From Blumeriella jaapii (Eukaryota; Ascomycota; Leotiomycetes; Helotiales; Drepanopezizaceae), in NCBI GenBank assembly GCA_009599575.1, contig VWND01000011.1:930001-994000 (forward strand): a stretch of 64,000 nt of DNA, read 5' to 3'. The notes under the pieces were generated by a model that worked only from the letters and a program-made list of their open reading frames with translations, was not told where the DNA came from and made no database searches. The first letter of the stretch is position 1; the number at the start of each line of letters is the position of its first letter. A program made the position numbers and the translations under genes. Positions 18,604 to 29,740 of the stretch are shown in pieces.

Positions 18604-19969
18604 CAGTGGGTAGACACATGAAGTTGCGCGTCAGTAAATAGTCCGTACCCCAACAAAATTCTACTACCTTTACAATTTTATAACTCCACTTATAATTAAT
18701 CGATTTTAAATACAAATAGCTTAAATAAAAGCTGAAAATCGAAAGAATATTCGATTTCAATCAGTATTTAGTATACCATCTATTTGCAGCCTTAATAGCG
18801 TTTATCCGCTTTTGCATCTCTTCCGCCAATTTATTTAATAACTGGTTTTTCAAAAGCTCCTACGCCCTTTGTGCAGTACTGATTAATAAACGCTGAATTA
18901 TATCGTTATTTTTTATAGCGATTAATTCAGGTTTAAGCTTAATTATTTTAGCTTTTAGCATTTTTCATAAATTTTCAATCGGATTAAAATCCGGCGAATA
19001 AAGCGGTTAATTTATTAATTTAATATTTATATTCCGAAACCATTCTTAAATAAAACGCGCTTTATAAATCGGGGCGTTATTTTGCATAAAAATACTATCG
19101 TCGTAAAAAATCGTAGGAAAATGTTTTTCGAAAACTTCGAGATATTTGGCGGCTATAACGCTTCCACGAGTCGCATTTGAATCTTCGCGTATTACGATCA
19201 AATTTATTCGAATTCCTTAGCCGAATGCAGCCCAACATAGTCGATCGACCTTTAATAAGCTTTTTTTAAACTGTCTAAGATTGTAAGCTTTTAGCTATTA
19301 AATTGCGTTAGTAATAAAAAATATAAATCGATAAAAAAATTAATTTTTCGCTCGATAAACAAATTTCCAACGATTTTTTTTTTCACGTTTAATTAAATAT
19401 TCGTTAAATCAGCGTTAGCGACGCTAATAAAAAAAATGTTTATTATCGTAAAAAAGTGCTTATTACAATCGCGCGGCAGCGCGTTCGTCGGTTAAAACAA
19501 ATCGTTTTCGACAGCGCTATTTTTGTATACCGGATTTTTTTAAAAATCGATATATCGTTTTTTTCGAAACGTGCGAAACGGTAGAAAAGCGTAATTAAGC
19601 CGTTGTAATTTTTGGCGTACGAGCAATCGCTTTGAAAATAGCTTTTCCGTCGCGCTTTGTAATAAGAAAAAATAAGCGTCCACGAGGTTATAATTTACCG
19701 TCGGATTATAAAAACGCGTTTTTAACCGTGTAACGCGCGGTGGATAGGCTGCACTTTTCCGATTTCGCAAACCAGATATAAAAAACCTTATACTTTCTAG
19801 CGCCAATAATACGATTTCTAGCCTTTTGAAAAAAGTGCTTAAAGGGCTGGCGAGACGTTTCGGCTGTTCGTGGCATAGTAGTATAGTTGCGAAAAAAAGG
19901 TGTGTTTTGTTATAAACGCGAAAAGTCGCGGTCGGGGGCCGACGCGCAACTTCATGTGTCTACGTACTG
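18604..19969 (-). mobile_element. Tc1-like DNA transposon (Tc1/mariner, DD34E)
   Basis: 1,366 bp with inverted termini CAGTGGGTAGACACATGAAG at 18604 and its complement (with two mismatches, CAGTACG...) ending at 19969; the repeat extends to GTTGCGCGTC. TA is duplicated at 18602-18603 and 19970-19971. It carries one transposase gene on the minus strand. Inserted in the LTR of A2. Confidence 0.9.
18761..19876 (-). pseudogene. Tc1-type transposase (RIP-inactivated)
   Basis: Cut-and-paste transposase of the Tc1/mariner superfamily. The minus-strand frame from the ATG at 19874-19876 to the TGA at 18761-18763 is 372 codons with no net frameshift, about the usual size. An N-terminal HTH-like region is followed by KTIYRFLKKSGIQK and then the catalytic domain. 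The second catalytic box reads IFMQNNAPIYKARF, where the family has QDNAP, so the Asp is Asn. The third is YSPDFNPIENL with 34 residues between the two acidic positions, hence DD34E. The C-terminus is RWYTKY. Many internal TAA/TAG stops and the Asp-to-Asn change fit RIP; the protein cannot be made. Confidence 0.88.
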
Positions 19970-19971
19970 TA

Positions 19972-20205
19972 GGTTGCCAGTGGTAAGTTGCCGGTGGTGT
20001 TGGATTAAGGTTTGGGCACGGGCCTTCTCGGGCGGGCACGGGCCACTTCAGGCACTAGGCCCCGCGCTAAGTCACGTAACCCATAAGCGCAACCATTGTA
20101 CATAAAGTTCGCGACCCCGAGCATTTTAGCTCGGTGTTTTTTTTCAATTTATATGCGTACCTTTTGATTTATATTATTCCGATCATTCTTAAGCTAGCTG
20201 TAATA
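19972..20205 (+). repeat. A2 5' LTR, part 2
   Basis: Continues the A LTR after the Tc1 element. Sequence to about 20130 is intact; the last 75 bp are AT-shifted, ending CTGTAATA for CTGTGACA. Confidence 0.88.
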
Positions 20206-20461
20206 TAAAAAAAAAACCAAAACGACTTTCGCTGAAAAGCTTTGTATTTACGGTTAAAAACTCGATTTGTTTTTGCAATTCGAACTTTTTTGCAGACCGT
20301 CCGTACCGACGTTTATTTATCGATGCTTTAATCAATTTTTTTTTTTTAATTTTGTTTTCAGAAAAAGCTGGAATCTTTTTTCTTTTATTAATTCGATTTG
20401 CCTTTGCAATTCGAACGCTTTTTCTTTATATCTTTTATGCTTTTTTTATAAATCGACGCGG

Positions 20462-20730
20462 TGTGACGATTCACTCTTTTGCCACCTCTCGTGTCACCCC
20501 AGCAACTACGTGTAGCTGCAAGCTTTCTGGTCTCCTAATGGGTCTTTCCATCAATTATAAAAACTATTTATATATATAAAACTCTTTCCTTTTAGCAATC
20601 TCTGTCTTCTGCAGTTGTTAATTCTAAATGAATATTTTTGTTATAAAATCAAAAGTTCGTTTCTTATATTATATGAATACGGCGACCAATTAACTGATTT
20701 CCTAGCTTTTCGATTAATTAAATCGTTATA
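20462..20730 (+). repeat. D1 5' LTR
   Basis: TGTGACGATTCACTC..., 269 bp. The first 90 bp are intact, then it is progressively AT-shifted toward the interior. Confidence 0.88.
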
Positions 20731-20849
20731 TTATTAACAATTTTTTCTACGCTAGCGACGGCGTAAACTATTTTTCTTTTCGAATTTTTTACGAATTATA
20801 CTAAAATGATCGACCGGTCGTAAAAAAACTTATTTTCGCATTTCGCAAA

Positions 20850-21928
20850 AAATAGCTTTTGTTTAACGATCCTCTTTTTAACAAAGCTTTTCAGCTTTTG
20901 CTACTACATTTCAACCTCCCTTTTTTTAATCAGCGAAAAAGCAGCCTCCCCCAAAAGCTTTTTTTTCTGAAAAACAATCCTTTCTCCGAAAAAAAAAAAC
21001 AAAAAAAAAGCAAAGCGTTAATTATTTCGCCTGCCACCTTTTTCTTGCAGTTTAACGCTAAAAGCGTTTAATTAAGACTTTTGCAAAATCAATTGAAAAA
21101 AACGCAAAAGCGTAAACGACAATTTTTGGAAATTATACGACTGCGACAGACCTTTTAATTAAAGCGTTTGATAAAATTTATTAAACGTGCTTTTGCCAAT
21201 CGCGAATCTGTTGCTTTTCCTTTTTTTCGCAACGTTTTATTTTTATCAACAAACGCTGCAAATCAATTTCTACGCTTTTCGCGAATTTTTTTTAAATTTT
21301 CCTATAACGGCCAAAACTTTAGCGAGCCTTTTAAACGCTATAATTTCTATTTATTTGCTAATTTTCGACTAGCTCGTATAAAACGCGTTCCGAATTTTAA
21401 ATTTAAACTAAATAATAATAAAAATTACAAAGCACGCTATTAAAAGATTAAAATTCTCGATAACTTCGAACTTTACCACGATTATTTCGCTAGCGATCGA
21501 TTTCGCAAAAATTATATATTCGATCAGACCGAAAGCATAGCAAAAAAGTTTTTTACTCCGCGTATTTTAAACCGTTCCGATTTTACACCTTTCGAAAAAT
21601 TAATAAAAAAGGTCGCCGATTTCCTGGCCGATTTTTCAAACGTTTAAAAAACGGAAAACGAATTTAAAATACTTGCAATAAATACGCACGACGATTTTTA
21701 GCGATTTTATCTGCGATTTTCCATTTTCGTAGCAAACGCTTAAATACGAACTGACAAACAGCTTCGAAACGCTTTTCGCGATAAAATACTAAAGCGTTTA
21801 CGAAAAAAGCTGTATTTGAAATAAGCGCGTACAACGATTTTTAAGAATTAATTCACCGCCGTCCGACAAAAAAAACAAAATTAATTGGCTGAACGAATTT
21901 TATACGCGAATCGTTTTTTAATCAAATC
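20850..21928 (+). pseudogene. D1 gag, 5' segment
   Basis: Aligns with D2 gag from 28140. The ATG of D2 is ATA here. The middle contains the conserved FRNVLF...NAANQF block (21218-21270), RLARIKRVPNFKFKLNNNKN (21370-21425) and, further on, the segment matching the motif WRFYLRF (about 21700-21720). Interrupted by A3 at 21929; it resumes at 36150. Confidence 0.7.
21924..21928. repeat. Target site duplication of A3 (AAATC), left
   Basis: AAATC at 21924-21928 is repeated at 36145-36149 on the other side of A3. D4 shows the unbroken site (ATCAAATCCATT at about 60724). Confidence 0.92.
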
Positions 21929-22198
21929 TGTCACAGCTAGCTTGAGGGTGATCGGGATGATGTGGACCAAAAGGTACGCATGTAAATTGAAAGAAAAACA
22001 CCGAGCTAGAATGCTCGGGGTCGCGAACTTTATGTACAATGGGTTGCGCTTGTGGGTCACGTGACTTAGCGCGAGGCCTAGTGGCCGAGGTGGTCCGTGC
22101 CCAAATTTTATTCCAATACCACCGGCAATCATACCACTGGCACCTATATTATTGGCATTTATACCACTGGCAGCTATACCATTGGCAGGATCGTAACA
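21929..22198 (-). repeat. A3 3' LTR
   Basis: The outer part (21929-22090) is unmutated; the inner part (22105-22170) shows AT shifts such as CTATATTATTGGCATTT. An open frame on the opposite strand (22039-22461) is not a gene. Confidence 0.92.
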
Positions 22199-22827
22199 CT
22201 ACCCCCTTCCTTCGAAAAACTGCGTTTTTGCAGTTACAGTTATGGGTCTATCGTTTTTCAACTCCGTGTAATTTTTTTTGCCTTCGTTGTAAACTTGCAA
22301 TTATGCGGAAAGCGCTCGTGGAAGGTTTTGGCGGTAAAATGCGATCGGTGGAATGCTTGAAAAATGTAGAAAGCCGTTATAGCGTTAGAACAAAGGTATT
22401 ATTCGAAATTTTTATCAGCGCTTTTTTAATTGATTTGGTATTGCAATATTCTTTTGTGTAATTTCGAACCCATTATTTTTTTGATTTTTTATTCCGTTTG
22501 CTCGGGAAATAGTTAAATAAAGGCTGGTTCGGGGCGGCGTTAGCCAGGTAAAAGGTTGCTGTTATGCTTTCGGAACGAATATAAATAAAAAATTAGGTGG
22601 ATTAATTAATCTGCGAAAAAGTTAAGCTTCCAACTTTCTTTTATTTTATCGACGATTTTAATTAAGCCGTATTATTTGTCCGAAAGCTTCCGGAAAGGTC
22701 GGTCGAGCTTTTAATTTTTGATATTTACTAATATCTCGTCGCTTATATTTTAATCTACCGGTCGTTTGTGCAAATTAGCGAAGCGCTTTATTTTGGCTTG
22801 TTATTGCGCAATAAACGATTATGCGTA

Positions 22828-24189
22828 ATAGTGGGCTGCCTTCCCACATTTATTCTGCGGGCACTCGAATAATGTGGGGGAAAGCAAGTGTCCCACTGCA
22901 TCCAAGTGTCCCATCTCAGTTTATGATTTTTTACGATAGCATTTCATATTAAAACACTATTATTTAATTACGCCAAATTGAAAAATAATAAAAGCTGGAA
23001 GCTATTTTTAGATTTTAAAATAAAAATTTCATTTTTATTAATTAAAAGCTATTAAATTATATATTTTCGTTGAAGTTTTTATTTTTAATTATCGCATTTT
23101 GTATAAAAACATTATTAACGCCAGATATTTAATTATAATAAATTGATAAATAATAAAAACAGAAAGCTATTATTAAATTATAAGTTAAAAGTTTCATTTT
23201 TATCAATTAAAAGTTACAAAACGAAAAGTTTTGTTTTAATTTGTTATTTTTTATAATCGCATTTTAAATTAAAATACTTCCAACGCTAGTTATTTAATTA
23301 TAATAAACTGAAAAAAAGTAAGTTCAGCTTGCATTCGAATAGAATTTATAGAAATTATATCAAATTTTACGTCGGAACACTCATTTTTGATTAAGTGAAA
23401 GTAATTTAAATCGTTTTTGTACGCATTTCCAATCAGAAATTGTATTAATTAAACGGCTACGAATCGTACAAATATAATATACTTTTATTAAAACTAAATG
23501 AAGCTTATAATTTTTTTTAGCTTTCTAGCTATTTTATATATGCTTTTTAGCTTTTAAATATCGGTATAATATTTATATTCGGAAGGTAAAAAACAAAAAG
23601 CAAAAGGTAAAAGAAAACCGTTAGTTTTACGAAAAGCTTTTGTTCAAGCGTATAATAAGTAAAAAAAGCTGCTTACGAGCCTTGGATTTTAAATTGTAAA
23701 AGCAATAAAGCTGTAAAAACAACAAACAATCGTATTAAAAATAATAAATTGCATTTTTTTAGCCGAAAATCTTGATATATAATAAAACGCGAGCCCAATA
23801 AAGCTTTTATAATCATCGAATAGCTTATAACCGATTAAAAAAGTTAATCTGAATTATTATATATAATATTTTAATTGCAAACAAATGTAAATAGGCTTTC
23901 TGAAAGCGAAAAAGCGAAAAAAAAATTGAAAATGCGTACAAAACACTTATTTAAATTAGTTTCTATTAATAAAATTTAACTTTTTAATTTAAAATCTGAA
24001 AATAACTGCTTGTTTTTATTATAACATAACTTAGTGTGATTAAATATCTGGCGTTGATGGGGTTTTAATATAAAATGCGATCGTAAAAAATCATGAACTG
24101 AGATGGGACACTTGGATGCAGTGGGACATTTGCTTTCCCCCACATTATTCGAGTGCCCGCAGAATAAATATGGGAAGGCAGCCCACTAT
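22828..24189. mobile_element. M: non-autonomous TIR transposon (1,362 bp)
   Basis: Inverted termini of at least 130 bp: ATAGTGGGCTGCCTTCCCAC at 22828 and its complement ending at 24189. TA is duplicated at 22826-22827 and 24190-24191. A1 has the empty site (complement of TTACGCAT... near 9895). The element has no open frame of transposase size, so it must be moved by another element; TA targets fit the Tc1/mariner superfamily, but its termini differ from the Tc1 copy at 18604. The left half has three subrepeats of about 160 bp (starts at 22934, 23091 and 23256). Confidence 0.88.
22934..23330. repeat. Subrepeats inside M
   Basis: Three imperfect copies starting with a GCATTT motif followed by AAAACA, TATTTAATTA and AATAATAAAA blocks, at about 22934, 23091 and 23256 (the last incomplete). 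An inverted version (complement of AACGCCAGATATTTAAT) lies at about 24030-24060, so the terminal repeats extend into this array. Confidence 0.7.
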
Positions 24190-27100
24190 TATTTCACAAC
24201 TTTTTTAGCTCGGGAAGCCAGATGCAAAGTTTCGTCGCGGTTAAGCTTTTCGGTGGCCGAGCGAAAAGGACGGGGGTTGTTTATATCCCAGGATATACGA
24301 GCCTCGTATTTATTTAAGATTTGGAAGGAAGAAACGTTGCCGAAAGATTCGTGCGGTAAGATCAGTTGTATAATATTTATTAAAAATAAAAAGCGTTTTT
24401 AATTGTTTTGGTAATAAAAGCAAAAAGGGCGGAGGCGTTGCTTAATATATTAATTTATTATTTCGGTCTGCTTATCGATATTAAAGTTATACGCAATAAT
24501 TAATTTAATTTTAGTTTTTAATATACGGCAGAGTTTTTGCTAAAAAACCGAAACAAACTGAGCTTTTCGGTCCGAAACAATTAAATTCGGCATGCCGAAA
24601 TAACGTACCTAATAAATTAAAAACAAAGCTGCTAATTTTTTCGCTGTAATAATTTTATGGCAAAAAATTAACAAAAGCTTTTTAAATAAGCGATTTATTA
24701 TTACAAAAGCGAAATCGTAATTATTTTCGTTTAATAGAAGCTTCGTAAAATTTATCGTTAAATATTAATAAAATCTGCTGAATATAAGCAAAAGTTTTAA
24801 AAAGCCCGGGGTTTTGTCGCGCCTAGCTTTTATTCGTATGCAACGATAATTCGAAACGTATTATTATATATTTGCTTTTATAGTTTTCTAATAATACTTG
24901 CGACCGATTAAAAGCTTTATTTTTTTTATTTTAGCGTATGCTACGCAAAACAGTTCGTAAATATGCCGGATCAGAAAAATTCGCAGTTCGGAAAGTTTCA
25001 AAAGCATTATTAATCTGCTTTAGAAAAACAATTTGTTTTATCGCAATTAATAATCAAAGTTATAATTGCGGGCCTGCGTTCGTTGCGTTTTAAAAAAAAA
25101 AGTTTTTATTAGCTTATAGCAAATCGTTTATAATTGTGTAATTATATATATCGTATACGATTACGAAAGTTGGATTTGCGAATTTTTTTTATAAATATTT
25201 TATTTTTTTTTGTTTTCGCTGTTTTTTTCGGAAAAAAATGCTATCGTTATCGCGTTTATCGGACGCTATTCTTATAGGCGCTAGCGTAATTATGCTTTTA
25301 ACAGTTATTTTCTTTAAAATTTAAAAATCTAATTTATCGTTTGGAAGTATTTGCTATTTTCGAATTGTTCGCTGTCGTGCTTTTAATAAAAAAATGTTTT
25401 GGTTTTTGCGAAAAAAAATGTTAACGAGCGTATTAATAATTTCCGACCGGTATATAATTGTAAAATAAAAATCGGCGAAAAATTCGGCTTATCGAGCTTA
25501 TCGGGCCGAAAAGTTTTTAATTATTATAAAATATTTCAAAACGCGATAATCGATATATATATATACGTTTTTTTGGGCGCTTAACAGCTCCGGCTTATAG
25601 TTTTTGAAAAAGCGAAAAATAGCGAAAAGTTTTTTGTCGTAAATCGGATAATTAAGCTCGGCGTCGATTATGGTTTTGGAAAAAAAACCGATCGGATAAT
25701 AAAAATTATTTTTTTGCAATTGCGATAATACGCCAGTTATTATTTTATTAAAAAAAAATCGGTTTCCAGGCGCGTTTGCTTATAAAAATCGTAATAGCAT
25801 AAAATAAAAGCGTTTAATAAAGCTTTGCGCAATGCTTTCTATACGTTTTTCTGCTTTTTTTTTTTTTTCGAATACGAAAAAAACGTTTTTGCTTATAAAA
25901 GTAATAAAAAAGCGGCAAATGCGGCTGTAGCCGGTTATAAAACGTTTGTAAAAATTGCAAAAGCTTAAAAAGCTTTATACGCCTCGTATATTCGCTGCAT
26001 ATTGCTAGTTTTTAATAATAGCGATTTTTTCCGGGTTTATTTTAATGCTTTGGATATTAATAACGAAATTTAAAAACTTGGTTTTCGTAATATTAAACTT
26101 GCATTTTTTAATATTAGCTTTTAAATCGTATTTTTTTAAAATCGACAAAATCTTTTTAACGTAAATCTTATATTTCAAGTTATTCGCGAAGTAAATGAAA
26201 ATATCGTTAAAATACGCCGAGCAAAAATTATTTAAATATTTTATAAAAATGTTATTAATAAAACGTTGAAATATAGCGGGCCTATTAATAAAGCCGAACG
26301 GAAGGATTTTATATTTATATATATCGTATCGGATGCGAAAGCTGATTAGTTTTTTAAATTTTTTAAATATCCGGATTCGATTAAATGCTTATTAAATATT
26401 AATTTTCGTAAACATTTTGGCTTTAATAATTCGCGTTAGTATTTCGTCGATTAAAAGCAAAAGATAGAAATTTTTTTTCGTAAAATCGTTAAGCTTGCGA
26501 TAATCGATATACAAACGTATAAAGCCGTTTGATTTTTTAATAAACAAAATCGAAGCGGCGAAAAAAGCATTAAAAAATTTAATAAAATTTTTGTGCAAAT
26601 TGTCGAAAATATAACTTTTAACTTTTATAAGCTGTTTATTTGTAAAGCGCTTAAATAGTTTTATAAAAAGCGTATTTTCCGTGGCAAAATATATTTTATA
26701 ATTTATACCGAAGCGGCGGAAAGCGAGCTTATCGCTTTTTTGCTTATAAAATAATTTTTCGAATTTCGAATATTAAATTAAAAAAAGCTTTTTTATAAAA
26801 ACCACGTTATCGTTATATTTAATTTGTAAAGCGTCGAAAACGAAAATACTTTTTATTACCGCGAATTATATAACTTTTGTAAACTCGGCGATTTTCGCAC
26901 GGCGAAAACGTTTTTTGTTTATATTATATATAAAAGTAATAAACGTGCAGTCGTTGAATAATAGTAATCCTTTTTTTTTTGCGATTCGCATTCGCTTTTC
27001 GTAACGTATTTATAAAGCGCTAAATGCAAAAACGGAAATACAACTGATATTATAATTAAAAATAAAAAAAATAATAATTGGCCCGGTTAAAAAGACCGGC

Positions 27101-27744
27101 TTGATCGGTTTAAGGCTGCTAATAAAAAACTTTTTCATTTTATGCAAATTGCTTTTAAAATTTCGTATAAACGTAAAAAATCTACTAATTTTAAAACCTA
27201 AATAAGCTTTTTTAATCGTTGTAAAAATGTTAACAGAAATATATAAAGTTTTTATTACGCTGTTTCGTCTGTTTGCATTTTTTTAATATATGCGATTAAA
27301 TATTTTAAGCTTTTTTCGCTGATTAAAATCGACGAATAATTACTCGTTAAAATAAAAAATAACGGGCATATCGAATGGCTATTTTATTTTGTTTTTTCTT
27401 TGGCTATACGCTTGTTTCAAATCGTAGTGCTATAAAAATTTGCGATTAATAAAAACGTCGGTAAAACCTAAGTTTTGTAATCAAAAAAAAAAAATTTATA
27501 CGACGTCGGTTAATCGTAAAAAAAAAAAAAATAACAGAAAAAATAAATTTCTCCGGCTCGCTATTATAACCGGTAAATATAATAAGTTTATACAGCCGAA
27601 TAAAACTTATTTCGAAACGTTAAAAAAATTAATACGTTAAAAAAATTTTAATCGCATCGAAAATATTAGCTTCGCTATCGATATATACAAATGTTTTAAT
27701 ATATAATTTATTGCGTACTAATTTTATAAAAACTAAAAACTATC

Positions 27745-27749
27745 GTTTT
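27745..27749. repeat. Target site duplication of D2 (GTTTT), left
   Basis: GTTTT at 27745-27749 is repeated at 34163-34167. Confidence 0.9.
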
Positions 27750-28016
27750 TGTAACGACTCACTCTGTTGCCACCTCTCGTGTCACCCCAGCAATCACGTG
27801 TAGCTGCAAGCTCCCTGGTCTTCTGATGGGTCTTCCATCAACTATGGAAATTATCATATATATAAAGCTTTTTTCTTTTAACAACTTTTGCTTTCTGTAG
27901 TTATTAATTTTAAATGAATATTTTTGTTACAAAATCAAAAGCTCGTTTTTTATATCATATGAATACGGCGATTAGTTGACTGATTTCCCAGCCTTTCGAT
28001 TAATTAAATCGTTATA
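27750..28016 (+). repeat. D2 5' LTR
   Basis: The first ~90 bp (CACTCTGTTGCCACCTCTCG) are intact; the remainder toward gag is AT-shifted, ending TCGTTATA for TCGTCACA. Confidence 0.92.
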
Positions 28017-28139
28017 TTATTAATAATTTTTTTTTTACGTTAGCGACGGCGTAAATTATTTTTTTTTTCGAATTTCTTACGGGTTATACCAAAGTGATCG
28101 ACCGGTCGTGAAAAGGCTTATTTCCGCATTTCGCGAAAA

Positions 28140-29740
28140 ATGGCTTTTGTTTAACGATCCTTCCCTTAGCAGAGCTTTTCAACTTTTGCTACTACACTTC
28201 AACCTTTTTTTTAATCAGCGAAAAAGCAGCCTCCCCCAAAAGCTTTTTCTTTTGAAAAACAGTTTTCTCCCCGAAGAAAAAAAAAAAAAAAAAAAAGGCA
28301 AAGCGCCAACCATTTCGCCTGCTATTTCTTTTTTACAGCCTAGCGCTGAAAGCGTTTAGTTAAGATTTTTGCAAAATCAATTAAAAAAAGCGCAAAAGCG
28401 TAAACGACAACTTTTAAAAATTATACGATTGCGACAAACCTTTTAATCAAAGCGTTTGATAAAATTTATCGAACGTGCTTTTGCCAATCGCGAATCTGCT
28501 GCTTCTTTTTTTTTTCGCAACGTTTTATTTCAACCAGCAAACGCTGCAAACCAATTTCCACGCTTTTCGCGAATTTTTTTTAAATTTCCTTTTAACGGCC
28601 AAAACCTTAGCGCGCTTTTTAAACGCTATGGTTTTTATTTATTTATTAATTTTCGATTAGCTCGCATAAAACGCGTGTCGAACCTTAAGTTTAAGCTAAA
28701 TAATAATAAAAATTATAAAACACGCTATTAAAAAACTAAAGTTTTCGACAATTTCGAATTTTATTACGATTATTTCGCTAGCGATCGATTTCGTAAAAAT
28801 TATATATTCGATCAGACCGAAGGCGTAATAAAAAAGTTTTTTTACCCCGCGTATTTTAAATCGTTTCGATTTTATTTTTTTCCGAAAAATTAATAAAAAA
28901 GATCGCCGATTTTCTGGCCGATTTTTCCGACGTTTTAAAAAGCCGAAAACGAATTTAAGATGCTTGCAATAAATACGCACGACGACTTTTAGCGATTTTA
29001 TTTGCGATTTTCCATTTTCGCAGCGAACGCTTAAATACGAATTAATAAACAGCTTCGGGACGCTTTTCGCGATAAAATACTAAAGCGTTTACGAAAAAAA
29101 CTGTATTTGGAATAGGCGCGTACAACGATTTTTAAAAATTAGCTTACCGCTGTCCGTTAAAAAAAATAAAATCAATTGGCTAAACGAATTTTATACGCGA
29201 ATCGCTTTTTAATTAAATTTATTATTTATTAAAATAATAGGTTTTTAATTAAAACGTACTACGAGTTAAACCGTACGTACGAAAGTCGTTCAAATGCTTT
29301 ATAAGCTTTTTTTTAGCTTTTTATTTTTCCTTTTTTTTTACGTTAAAACGCTTTTTTTAACGTTTTTTCTTTTCGATCGGATTAACGATAACGTTCGTTT
29401 TTTATTTTATATCAAAGAGTTTAGAAAAGCTAATTTGCACGATTTTTTACGAGCCGATTTTCGGTTTTATTCAAAAGCTTTTTTAAGCTGATAAATGTAA
29501 ACGAGATCGAACCGGCCGAAGATTCGCTTTTTAATAATAATAGTAAAAACGAAAACTTTTTTTTAAACGATTTCCAAAACGTATACGAAAAAGTTAAAAG
29601 CTTTTCCGCCAATCGGAAAAACGCTTAGGTTTAAGCAAAGCTTTTTTTTTAAGCGTATTGCGCGATATGCGTTATTTTAACGTTCGAAAGCTTTTTAATA
29701 GCGATTTACTAATAATTTCCGTTATATTTATTAAAAATGG
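28140..29740 (+). pseudogene. D2 gag (degenerate)
   Basis: Starts at the ATG 28140-28142 (MAFV), 123 bp after the LTR; the same ATG is kept in D4 (59664). A basic, lysine-rich N-terminal region contains a long A run (28277-28298), followed by the conserved FRNVLFQPANAANQFPRF block (28519-28572), RLARIKRVSNLKFKLNNNKN, the DRFRKNYIFDQTEG block (28783-28824) and the RFYLRFSIFAANA region. No CX2CX4HX4C knuckle is seen. Homology to capsid proteins is inferred from position and from its conservation among D copies rather than a strong motif. Frame changes and RIP stops occur throughout. Confidence 0.65.

Larger units (their letters stand above)
18563..20461 (+). mobile_element. A2: 5' end of an A-family retrotransposon
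   Basis: 5' LTR 18563-20205, interrupted by the Tc1 element; without it and one TA the LTR is 275 bp. It is followed by leader sequence that aligns with A1 4623-4875. D1 interrupts A2 at 20462 (about 250 bp past the LTR). The rest of A2 would lie beyond the 3' end of D1, outside the window. Confidence 0.85.
22204..27749 (-). pseudogene. A3 pol (degenerate), interrupted by M
   Basis: Same order as A1 pol, read right to left: protease remnant near 27680; reverse transcriptase 26392-26598 (RLYIDYRKLNDFTKKNFYLL, then MFTKINI); the RT box region near 26190-26240 again with FND in place of LDD; RNase H 25498-25719 (SKTIIDAELNYPIYDKK); integrase 24192-25100; chromodomain at about 22340-22480. M is inserted in the linker between integrase and chromodomain. 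Many RIP-type stops. Inactive. Confidence 0.82.

Noticed and set aside
22039..22461. 140-codon open frame with Tyr/His repeats
   Set aside because: Covers the A3 3' LTR on the wrong strand and runs into pol sequence read backward.
24103..24402. 99-codon open frame spanning the right end of M
   Set aside because: Crosses the TIR/host junction, so it arose by the insertion and has no relatives.
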